Origin: a bacterium
Lineage (GTDB): Bacteria; Spirochaetota; UBA4802; UBA5550
Assembly (NCBI GenBank): GCA_024224995.1
Contig: JAAENB010000542.1
Coordinates: 1 to 23,015 of the forward strand
DNA length: 23,015 nt
Reading direction: 5' to 3'
Shown here: piece by piece, positions 1-7,133 of the stretch
How the letters are laid out: each line of letters begins with the position of its first letter
How positions within the stretch are numbered: the stretch's first letter is position 1
Program-made: the position numbers and the translations under genes
The notes under the pieces: model-generated
What the model was told of the DNA's origin: nothing
Database searches by the model: none
Seen by the model: the letters and a program-made list of their open reading frames with translations, nothing else

Positions 1-16
1 AAAAAAAAATGAGCTC

Positions 17-45
17 TTGACAAAGAGCAAAACAGAAGGTATAAT
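17..45 (+). promoter_or_regulatory. Consensus sigma-70 promoter of the PKS/ACP genes
   Basis: TTGACA at 17-22 and TATAAT at 40-45 with a 17-base spacer match the consensus exactly. Transcription would begin near 52, giving a leader of about 47 bases before the ATG at 99. An AAGGGG stretch at about 86-91 could serve as ribosome binding site. Confidence 0.8.
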
Positions 46-98
46 TTTGAAAAGACCTGTGAATAAGATGAACGAAAAACAAAAAAAGGGGTTCCTTT

Positions 99-3000
99 AT
101 GAGTTCTCATGTAATAGCACCGGAATTTGACAGAAGCGCCGCTCCCAAAACATTGGCCCATATGCTGCGCCGGGCGGGAGAATATTCCAAAAATGAAAAA
201 AAGATAGGTGTATATTACGTTAATCCGGACAGAAGTGAAACCTTCCAATCATATGGCGACCTGGTGGAGAACGCGACCCGGATCTATTGGGAGCTCAGGA
301 ACATCGGTATAAACAAAGGCGATAAACTGATGCTCCAGATCCGGAATGAATACAATTTTCTTAATGTCTTCTGGGCCTGTATCCTGGGAGGAATTATCCC
401 CGTGCCTCTAACGGTAGCGGCAGTAACAATGAATGCAGGTGAAGCTTTCGCGAAAGTATTAAACGTCTCAAAACAGGTCGAAAATCCCCGAATACTCACA
501 GAATATGGTTTAAAAGACGTGATCTCCCGGCTGAATAATGAAAGGGGCGATGAATTTCCCAACATCCCCGTCTTCTATGTGGAAGACCTGAATAAATTAT
601 CCCCGGAAGAGACGGCAAAGGAGATAGAAGATTTTCCGAAAGAAGAAGACCTGGCTTTTCTCCAGTATTCATCGGGAAGTACGGGAAGTTCCAAAGGGGT
701 AATGCTCACTCATTATAACCTCATTAGTAATGTCTACCAGTTAATAAACAGGCATGAATTGACAACAAATGATTTTTACGCGAACTGGATGCCGCTCACC
801 CACGACATGGGACTGATCTGTTTCCATATGCCGCCAATCGGTTCCCTGGCAAGCCAGTTTAAAATGAGGCCGGATCTTTTTGTTAAGGACTGTTCTATTT
901 ACCTGGAAAAAATATCAAAGTTTAAGGCGACCGTATGCGGTGGGCCGAATTTCGCTGTTTCCTGGCTCACGGAACGGATTCCCGATGAATTTATAGAAAA
1001 ACTCGATCTTTCTTCTTTAAAGATAGTAATGAACGGAGCGGAACCCATTTCAGCGCCTGTTGCGCGGGAGTTTAATAAAAAATACGAGAAGGCGAAACTC
1101 AATCCTAATGCCATGTACTATTCCTATGGAATGGCAGAAGCCTGCGTGGGGATTACCCTTGCCGGGCCATTGTCCGAGCCCATTAGCCATAAGCTGGACA
1201 GGGAAGTGTTTACCCTGAATTCCGAGGTGGTAGACGCCACTGAAGACAGCATTGACACCATTGAATTTGCCGACTGCGCGTCCCCTCTGAATGGCATGGA
1301 GCTCAAGATCCTTGATGAACAGGATACGCTGCTTGATGAAGACCAGGTAGGGAACCTGGTGGTAAAGGGACCAAACGTAACCACCGGGTATTATAATAAT
1401 CCCGAAGCGAATGAGGATCTGTTTACGGCGGACGGATTTTTACGGACCGGTGATATTGGATTTATTCGAAACGGACGGTTTACCATAACGGGCCGGAAAA
1501 AAGACGTTATTTTTGTAAATGGACAGAATTATTATTCACATGACCTGGAAGCCATATGCTGGCCCGTAGCGGGAGTGACAATAGGGTGTATTGCTGTTAT
1601 TGGGGCAAACAATCCCCGGAGCGGTAATGAAGAAATAGCGGCCTTTGTCATTTTTAAGAAATCCATGGGAGAGTTTGTTCTGCTTCATGAGGAAATTATG
1701 AAACAGGTGAATAAGGAGATTGGAGTATCCCTTAATGCCGTAATTCCCGTTCGACAGCTACAGCGGACAACAAGCGGGAAGCTTCAGCGCTTTAAACTGA
1801 GAGAGGATTTTAAGAAAGGGTTTTATAATGAGAAGATAAAAGAGATAAAAAAAGCAGTAGAGGAATATAAGCTGGAACAGCTGAAGAATATTATTCAGCC
1901 CACTTCGGAGCTTGAATTTAAAATTCGAAAAGCATGGGCCGAAGTTCTTCGTATGCGGGAAGAACGGATCGGCGTGGAGCACAAGTTCCTTGAGATTGGA
2001 GGAAATTCCTTGCGTGCTATTCGGCTTCTGGCATTGCTGGAAAAGATCGCCGGGACCGAGCTGCCGCAGGAAGTGCTCATCAAATGCCATACCATACAGG
2101 ATATAGCCGATTACCTGTCGGAAATGGAAAAAGATGATCTTCCCATTAAAGACTATATTATGCCGGAAGCGGAAAAAGAAGCAGCCGGTGCCGTAACCGG
2201 AATTGCCGTAACAGGGATTGGCGCTATTTTTCCCCGGGCCTATTCAACAGAAGAATTCTGGAATAACCTTGTTGAGAGGAAGGTGCTTATTGAAAGTGTT
2301 TCCGGGGAAAGAAAGGCCCTGGCCGGCGTATCGGAATGGGAAGGCTGGATGGCTCTTATACAGGATGTTGACAAATTTGACGCCGGGTTCTTTGGCATGT
2401 CCGCTGAAGAAGCGAATGTGATGGACCCGCAGCAGCGCTTAATGCTGGAAGCCGCGTACCAGGCTTTTGAGGACGGCGGAATCGCTTCGCGGCTAAAAAA
2501 TGAGAATAATATCGGGGTTTATATTGGAGCCAGTGTAAACAGCTATCTTGAACTGGTTGTTGATTCTATCAGGAAAAACGGAATTGACGGACTGGATCCC
2601 CATGTATTACCCGGGAATATTATGAATATGGTTGCCGCAACAGTATCACATATTTTTAATCTAAAGGGCCCGGCTATGACCATTGATACTGCCTGTTCTT
2701 CTTCACTGGTGGCGCTGGATCACGCGGTAAGTGATTTACAGGCGGGAAAAATTGATTACGCCCTGGCCGGCGGAGCGAATCTTGTACTCAGTCCTTCCGT
2801 ACCGCTGCTGTGCGGCATAGGAGGAATTCTTTCTCCCGGGAACCGGTGTAAGGTTTTTGATGCCGGCGCGGACGGAACAGTTCTGGGTGAGACGGTCGCT
2901 GTTGTTCTGCTGCAGCCCCTGGCGACGGCTTTGAAAAATAACAGCAAAATATACGGTGTTATTAAGGGGATCGCTACCAATAATGACGGTTCTTCTTTTG

Positions 3001-4607
3001 GCATAATGACCCCCAATCCCAAGGGGCAGTTTAAAGCCCTGGTCGATGCCTATAAAGACGCGAATATTGATCCCGGTACGCTGAGTTATGTGGAAGCTCA
3101 CGGAACGGGTACGGTTATTGGCGATCCTGTTGAAGTCCGGGGGCTTAACCAGTTATTTAAAGAGTTTAGCGACAAAAAACAGTTTTGCGGTATTGGTTCC
3201 GTAAAGAGCAACATTGGCCATTCATTGGCAGCCGCAGGTATGGCGGGTCTTATTAAGACGCTCCTGTGCCTGAAAAATAAAAAGCTGATTCCTAACTTAC
3301 CAATTGATAAAATAAATCCCTTCCTGGAAATAGAAGATACGGCCTTTTTCCCGGTTACGGAGGTACAGGATTGGAAACCGGTACATGGAAATCCCCGAAG
3401 AGCGGGAGTGAGTTCCTATGGAATAGGCGGTACTAACGCTCATGTTGTCCTGGAAGAGTATACCGGTACTGAGAACGCCGGAGATGGAAAAAATGATATG
3501 GAACGGGGACTGCATCTCTTAACCGTTTCCGGTAAGGATGAAGAGGCGCTGCGGGCAAATATCAGCAATCTTAAGTCCTGGATAGAGAAAAAGGGCGATA
3601 TGACATTGCCCGATATTTCTTATACAAGAAATGTTTTTCGCGAACATTTTTTCCACCGGAAAGCCTTTGTGGTAAAAGATCTCACGGAGCTGCGGAAGTG
3701 TTTAGGCGGCCAGGGTGATAGCAGTATGGAAAAATCGGGATTTTACGGAAAGAAAAAGCCGCCCAAATTGGCGTTCCTCTGCTCCGGCGCCGGAGATGAG
3801 TATGTTGGCATGGGAGAAAATTTATATACTTCCCAGCCTGTTTTTAAAGACCGGACAGACAAATGCGCCAATGCCCTGAAACCGCTGCTGAAAGAAAGCA
3901 TCGACATACGGTCAATTCTCTGTCCTCAAAATGCCGATGAACGGGCAAAAGCGGAGCAGGTTATTCATGAAGAATGGCTCGCGCTGCCCCTGGTATTTGT
4001 CGTGAGTTATGCCCTGGGAGAGATGTGGAAGGCCTTTGGTATTAAGCCAAATTTTATTACGGGTCACGGTATTGGTGAATATACTGCCGCCTGTTTGGCT
4101 GAGGTTATGGCCGTTGAAGAGGCGCTAACGCTGGTGGCAGGCATTGGCAGGGGAGATCTTGATGCCGTTAATAAAACGCTTAAGGGAATGAAACTGAGCG
4201 AGCCGCTTATTCCTTTTATTTCGGGAATAAGAGGGAATATCGCGAAGGGAACGGTGGCGTCTCCGGATTACTGGATCGACCAGTTAAAGAATGAGAATGA
4301 CTTTAAAGAAGGGGCTGTGTTCCTTGAAGAGAAAGGCTGCATGGTATACCTGGAAGTTGGACCCGGGGAAAAGTTAAAAGAATTTACCATGAACAATGTT
4401 ATCGACAGGAAAGGGGAGACCTTTTTGATCTCAATTGATGAAGGCGTTAGCCAGGAATGGGAAACCGTTCTGGAATCGATTGCTGAGTTCTATGTTTCAG
4501 GGTTTTCTATCAATTGGGAAAATTTTGATTCCGGGTATAAGAGAAAAAGAGTTGACCTGCCAACATATGCCTTTAATAAAAAGTCATATTGGATTGGCCG
4601 GGAGTAA
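99..4607 (+). CDS. Fatty-acyl-AMP ligase / ACP / ketosynthase / degenerate AT polyketide synthase
   Basis: This 1502-aa protein activates a fatty acid as acyl-AMP, loads it on its own carrier domain and can condense it once. Domains in order: FAAL about 25-590, with P-loop SSGSTGSSKG at 191-200, the FAAL-typical HDMGLI and GGPNFA segments, and TTSGK with Lys561; ACP about 612-680, with the phosphopantetheine site GGNS at Ser637; ketosynthase about 701-1130, with a complete triad Cys866 (TACSSS), His1001 (EAHGTG) and His1041 (SNIGH); AT-like about 1225-1470; and a post-AT linker ending LPTYAF...YW. The AT is broken. The GHSxGE motif reads GHGIGE (Gly1324 for Ser), and the stretch that normally holds the catalytic His is missing. 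There is no ketoreductase, dehydratase or thioesterase. A free ACP follows after 3 bases. Malonyl units must come from elsewhere, for example FabD. The product is unknown. Confidence 0.93.
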   Translation: MSSHVIAPEFDRSAAPKTLAHMLRRAGEYSKNEKKIGVYYVNPDRSETFQSYGDLVENATRIYWELRNIGINKGDKLMLQIRNEYNFLNVFWACILGGIIPVPLTVAAVTMNAGEAFAKVLNVSKQVENPRILTEYGLKDVISRLNNERGDEFPNIPVFYVEDLNKLSPEETAKEIEDFPKEEDLAFLQYSSGSTGSSKGVMLTHYNLISNVYQLINRHELTTNDFYANWMPLTHDMGLICFHMPPIGSLASQFKMRPDLFVKDCSIYLEKISKFKATVCGGPNFAVSWLTERIPDEFIEKLDLSSLKIVMNGAEPISAPVAREFNKKYEKAKLNPNAMYYSYGMAEACVGITLAGPLSEPISHKLDREVFTLNSEVVDATEDSIDTIEFADCASPLNGMELKILDEQDTLLDEDQVGNLVVKGPNVTTGYYNNPEANEDLFTADGFLRTGDIGFIRNGRFTITGRKKDVIFVNGQNYYSHDLEAICWPVAGVTIGCIAVIGANNPRSGNEEIAAFVIFKKSMGEFVLLHEEIMKQVNKEIGVSLNAVIPVRQLQRTTSGKLQRFKLREDFKKGFYNEKIKEIKKAVEEYKLEQLKNIIQPTSELEFKIRKAWAEVLRMREERIGVEHKFLEIGGNSLRAIRLLALLEKIAGTELPQEVLIKCHTIQDIADYLSEMEKDDLPIKDYIMPEAEKEAAGAVTGIAVTGIGAIFPRAYSTEEFWNNLVERKVLIESVSGERKALAGVSEWEGWMALIQDVDKFDAGFFGMSAEEANVMDPQQRLMLEAAYQAFEDGGIASRLKNENNIGVYIGASVNSYLELVVDSIRKNGIDGLDPHVLPGNIMNMVAATVSHIFNLKGPAMTIDTACSSSLVALDHAVSDLQAGKIDYALAGGANLVLSPSVPLLCGIGGILSPGNRCKVFDAGADGTVLGETVAVVLLQPLATALKNNSKIYGVIKGIATNNDGSSFGIMTPNPKGQFKALVDAYKDANIDPGTLSYVEAHGTGTVIGDPVEVRGLNQLFKEFSDKKQFCGIGSVKSNIGHSLAAAGMAGLIKTLLCLKNKKLIPNLPIDKINPFLEIEDTAFFPVTEVQDWKPVHGNPRRAGVSSYGIGGTNAHVVLEEYTGTENAGDGKNDMERGLHLLTVSGKDEEALRANISNLKSWIEKKGDMTLPDISYTRNVFREHFFHRKAFVVKDLTELRKCLGGQGDSSMEKSGFYGKKKPPKLAFLCSGAGDEYVGMGENLYTSQPVFKDRTDKCANALKPLLKESIDIRSILCPQNADERAKAEQVIHEEWLALPLVFVVSYALGEMWKAFGIKPNFITGHGIGEYTAACLAEVMAVEEALTLVAGIGRGDLDAVNKTLKGMKLSEPLIPFISGIRGNIAKGTVASPDYWIDQLKNENDFKEGAVFLEEKGCMVYLEVGPGEKLKEFTMNNVIDRKGETFLISIDEGVSQEWETVLESIAEFYVSGFSINWENFDSGYKRKRVDLPTYAFNKKSYWIGRE

Positions 4608-4610
4608 TTT

Positions 4611-4850
4611 ATGGATAAAGCTGAAATTGTAGGACTCATAAGAGACGAGCTCGCCAGACTGCTGGATGTCGCTGTTGATGATGTTCTGGAGGATGAGGAT
4701 CTTCTCGATATAGGAATTGAGTCGTCTCACGCCATGAAAGTTATCGACATGCTTTCAAAAGCGATGAATATTAAATTGAACCCCGTGGTGATATTTGAAT
4801 TTTCTACAATTGATGAGCTGGCCGATTACCTGGTTAAAAAAGCCGGGTAA
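4611..4850 (+). CDS. Discrete acyl carrier protein
   Basis: This 79-aa acyl carrier protein carries acyl groups on a phosphopantetheine arm. The attachment serine is Ser38 in the motif DIGIES, and the four-helix pattern typical of ACPs is visible, with an acidic helix II region and the ending ELADYLV. The ATG lies 3 bases after the PKS stop codon, with a GGGAG ribosome site inside the PKS end, so the two are co-transcribed. It is probably the extender-unit carrier (malonyl-ACP) or the acceptor for the upstream ketosynthase. This is inferred because the PKS has its own internal ACP for the starter acid and a dead AT. Its sequence is acidic and differs clearly from the internal ACP domain. Confidence 0.92.
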   Translation: MDKAEIVGLIRDELARLLDVAVDDVLEDEDLLDIGIESSHAMKVIDMLSKAMNIKLNPVVIFEFSTIDELADYLVKKAG

Positions 4851-4871
4851 TCGGCTATACCGGTATTTTTT
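4843..4871 (+). terminator. Possible weak terminator after the ACP gene
   Basis: A 6-bp stem (CCG...GTA pairing with TAC CGG, one bulged G, 8-base loop) at 4843-4863 is followed by six T at 4866-4871. It overlaps the ACP stop codon and sits 4 bases before the end of the convergent lipoprotein gene. The stem is short, so this is tentative. Confidence 0.35.
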
Positions 4872-4874
4872 GAT

Positions 4875-6371
4875 CTATGGGATTCCATGGCCACCAAGAT
4901 CAATAAAAGTATAAGTTATATCATCGGATAATTGTACTACATTCCCTGCCGGATCCTTAAGTTCAACGAGTGTTGTCTTTATTTCAAAAGTATTATAATC
5001 ATACAATTCCCAACCTGTTTTGCTGGTAGAATATCCCTGCCATGAAGACCAGCTTCCGGGCTCATTTCTAAAGCGCATCTGGGTGGCTCCGGTTGCATTG
5101 ACGCTAAGGCTTACTCTCCAATCAAGGGTTGTATTAGCAAATGCGGGAATCGGATTTGGAATTCTTGTATTCCAGTCATCTATCTCAAAACTAAATGAAC
5201 CGGTATCAATAACATTGATACTATCATTCCCCTCAATAACATTCCCGGCAGCATCCATAAACTGCACATACATGGTCTTCGAACCGGAGCCGGTTTCCAG
5301 AAGTGAGCTCTTACTGGCTGCATACACTTCCCATTCTGACCACACAGACCCGTCATCACTAAACCGAACCTGCTCCGCACCCGGAGTATTCAGATTTACC
5401 GTTACTGGAGCAGTGTTAATAGAAAACAAATAACCCGCGCCATTTAAAATGGAAACAGAGCAAGAACTGGAGACCGTAATAGAGTCATTTTTTTGAATAA
5501 TATTCCCGGCAGCATCCTTAAACTGCGCGTACACAGTCTGAACACCGGAATCGGAATCGAGTTCCCAGTTTGTTACGGAACCGTTATAGGACTTCCACTC
5601 AGACCAGAATCTGCCGCCGTCGTGGTTGAAGCGCATTTGAACAGCGCCGTCAACAATGGAAGTGAAAGAGACATATTTGGAAAAGCTGTTATCGGCGCCG
5701 TTATTCAGCACAAAAGTGGCGCCGCTGTTGTCGGCCAGGGTAATGGAATCGTTATAGCTGGTAACAGTATCATGGGCATCTTTAAACTCGGCAAAAACGG
5801 TTTTTGAACCAACCCCGGCAGTAAGATCCCAGGATTTACTTGCGTTGTAGGCTTCCCACTCGGACCAGTCAGCACCGTCATTACTAAAGCGCATTTCAAC
5901 AACAGTGGTCGTGTTGACGCTCAGGGTCACGGTACCGGAAATCGTTGAGGTGGCTCCACTGTTAACAGAAAAGGAAGCGCCGCTTTCCATAACGGTAATA
6001 GAAGCGGTTTTTGGGTACGCCGTAAGGGAATGCATACGCCGGAACTCACCGTACACGGTCTTGTCCCCGGAACCGCTGGTAAGGACCCACTCTTTAGCAG
6101 CGGTATAATCGTACCATTCGGACCAGATATTGTTGTCATTACTGAAACGCATCTCATAAGCGCCGTCAATATTTATATTCAGGGTAACATCAGTTGTATA
6201 AGAAGGGGACTTGCTGCTATTAATGGTAAAAGTCCCATCCAGAGCCGGGCTGGATTGATACAGCCCTTCTTCACAGCCCGTAAGTAAAAGGAAGAAAAGA
6301 CCAAAAAGGGAAACAATCACCAGGGATTTAAGGGTTATTTGGACGAAATTTGTGAGCTTTTTCATAGTCAT
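4875..6371 (-). CDS. Lipoprotein with five tandem WSEW-type Ig-like repeats
   Basis: This is a 498-aa surface or periplasmic lipoprotein of unknown function. A long hydrophobic signal ends in the lipobox LLTGC, with Cys33 as the lipidated residue. The mature part consists of five repeats of roughly 85-90 residues, each with a core of the type MRFSND..WSEW..Y, then W-x-L, a G-x-G-x-KT(V/M)Y turn and a QFKDAAGN-like strand ending N-D-S-I. This resembles beta-sandwich (bacterial Ig-like) repeats seen in secreted proteins. The fifth repeat is the most divergent (WSSW, ELKDPAGN). The start at 6371 is favoured because AGGAG at 6380-6384 lies 8 bases upstream; the in-frame ATG two codons later is too far from it. 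It has its own promoter (6407-6435). Binding or adhesion is a guess. Confidence 0.88.
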   Translation of the reverse strand: MTMKKLTNFVQITLKSLVIVSLFGLFFLLLTGCEEGLYQSSPALDGTFTINSSKSPSYTTDVTLNINIDGAYEMRFSNDNNIWSEWYDYTAAKEWVLTSGSGDKTVYGEFRRMHSLTAYPKTASITVMESGASFSVNSGATSTISGTVTLSVNTTTVVEMRFSNDGADWSEWEAYNASKSWDLTAGVGSKTVFAEFKDAHDTVTSYNDSITLADNSGATFVLNNGADNSFSKYVSFTSIVDGAVQMRFNHDGGRFWSEWKSYNGSVTNWELDSDSGVQTVYAQFKDAAGNIIQKNDSITVSSSCSVSILNGAGYLFSINTAPVTVNLNTPGAEQVRFSDDGSVWSEWEVYAASKSSLLETGSGSKTMYVQFMDAAGNVIEGNDSINVIDTGSFSFEIDDWNTRIPNPIPAFANTTLDWRVSLSVNATGATQMRFRNEPGSWSSWQGYSTSKTGWELYDYNTFEIKTTLVELKDPAGNVVQLSDDITYTFIDLGGHGIP

Positions 6372-6406
6372 TAAGTATTCTCCTAAAATACAGTATATTA
6401 CCTGTA

Positions 6407-6435
6407 ATAATACTAAAATTTTTGGGGGTAGTCAA
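6407..6435 (-). promoter_or_regulatory. Sigma-70-type promoter of the repeat lipoprotein
   Basis: On the minus strand TTGACT (6435-6430) and TATTAT (6412-6407) are separated by 17 bases. Transcription would start near 6400, about 30 bases before the lipoprotein ATG. Its presence suggests the lipoprotein is not dependent on the upstream SnoaL-like gene. Confidence 0.6.
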
Positions 6436-6546
6436 GAAACCGGGAATAAACGCTAACTGAGAGGGAATGAACAACAGTATTTTTGGAATTTTTTTTGAGG
6501 ATTTTTTAGGGAGGAAAAAAATGGCCAAAAATGGGCTCCAGTTCCG

Positions 6547-6993
6547 TTACAACGGGACTTCAATAAGCTCTAAAGCGTGTAAGAGTTCTACCATGTTTTC
6601 ATAGTAAATCCTGATCTCTTTTATCAACTCGCCTTCTATTTTCATTTTCAACACAGCGCTGCTTACAACTTCATTACCATTATGCAGTGTTTTTTTGGCA
6701 AAATGGAAAAAAGCTATATCATTTCCCCGGGAGAGGGTTAATTCCTCCCATCGTTCCATTTTCGTAATATATTGGCCTAATTTTGTGGAGTATTCAATAA
6801 TACCTTCTTTGCCAATATACGTTCCTGCCCATGGGAGTATTTTTTCTTTATTTATGCCTTCACCCATAAAAGTAAACACACAATCATCTGCAACAAAAGT
6901 AAGAAATGCCGTAAGATCTCCACTATTAAAGGCTGTCCAGGCCCGGGCCCAGATGTTTTCAATGTTGGGATGTTTTTCTGTTTTTTTTGTCAT
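6547..6993 (-). CDS. SnoaL/NTF2-fold protein
   Basis: This 148-aa soluble protein has the cone-shaped NTF2/SnoaL (ketosteroid-isomerase-like) fold pattern. An N-terminal helix (IWARAWTAFNSGDLTAFL) is followed by FVADDCVFTFMGEG, a helix at IGKEGIIEYSTKLGQYI, and then alternating strands such as DIAFFHFAKKTLHNG and SAVLKMKIEGELIKEIRIYYE. No signal peptide is seen. The start is well set: AGGAGG at 7005-7000 lies 6 bases before the ATG. It is transcribed divergently from the oxidoreductase/AfsA/PilZ gene. Family members range from polyketide cyclases (SnoaL) and isomerases to simple ligand binders. Its place between a PKS and an AfsA-like gene makes a cyclase role thinkable, but no catalytic residue can be named with confidence. 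Confidence 0.75.
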   Translation of the reverse strand: MTKKTEKHPNIENIWARAWTAFNSGDLTAFLTFVADDCVFTFMGEGINKEKILPWAGTYIGKEGIIEYSTKLGQYITKMERWEELTLSRGNDIAFFHFAKKTLHNGNEVVSSAVLKMKIEGELIKEIRIYYENMVELLHALELIEVPL

Positions 6994-7060
6994 AAGATTC
7001 CTCCTGGTTATAGTATCGGTCCTTACGGTACGTTCCCGGTATTATTCTCCTATTAATTTC

Positions 7061-7089
7061 TTGACGTTTTCTCAAAAAAGAGTTATACT
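7061..7089 (+). promoter_or_regulatory. Sigma-70-type promoter of the OYE-AfsA-PilZ gene
   Basis: TTGACG at 7061-7066 and TATACT at 7084-7089 are separated by 17 bases. The predicted start is near 7096, leaving a leader of about 38 bases with AAGGAG at 7122-7127, 6 bases before the ATG at 7134. Confidence 0.7.
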
Positions 7090-7133
7090 ATAAGCCGTAA
7101 AACAGCGCAAAACACCGAAACAAGGAGACAGCC

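Noticed and set aside
68..130. Short upstream frame starting at an ATG at 68, overlapping the PKS start
   Set aside because: About 20 codons, out of frame with the PKS, with no ribosome site; nothing supports a leader peptide.
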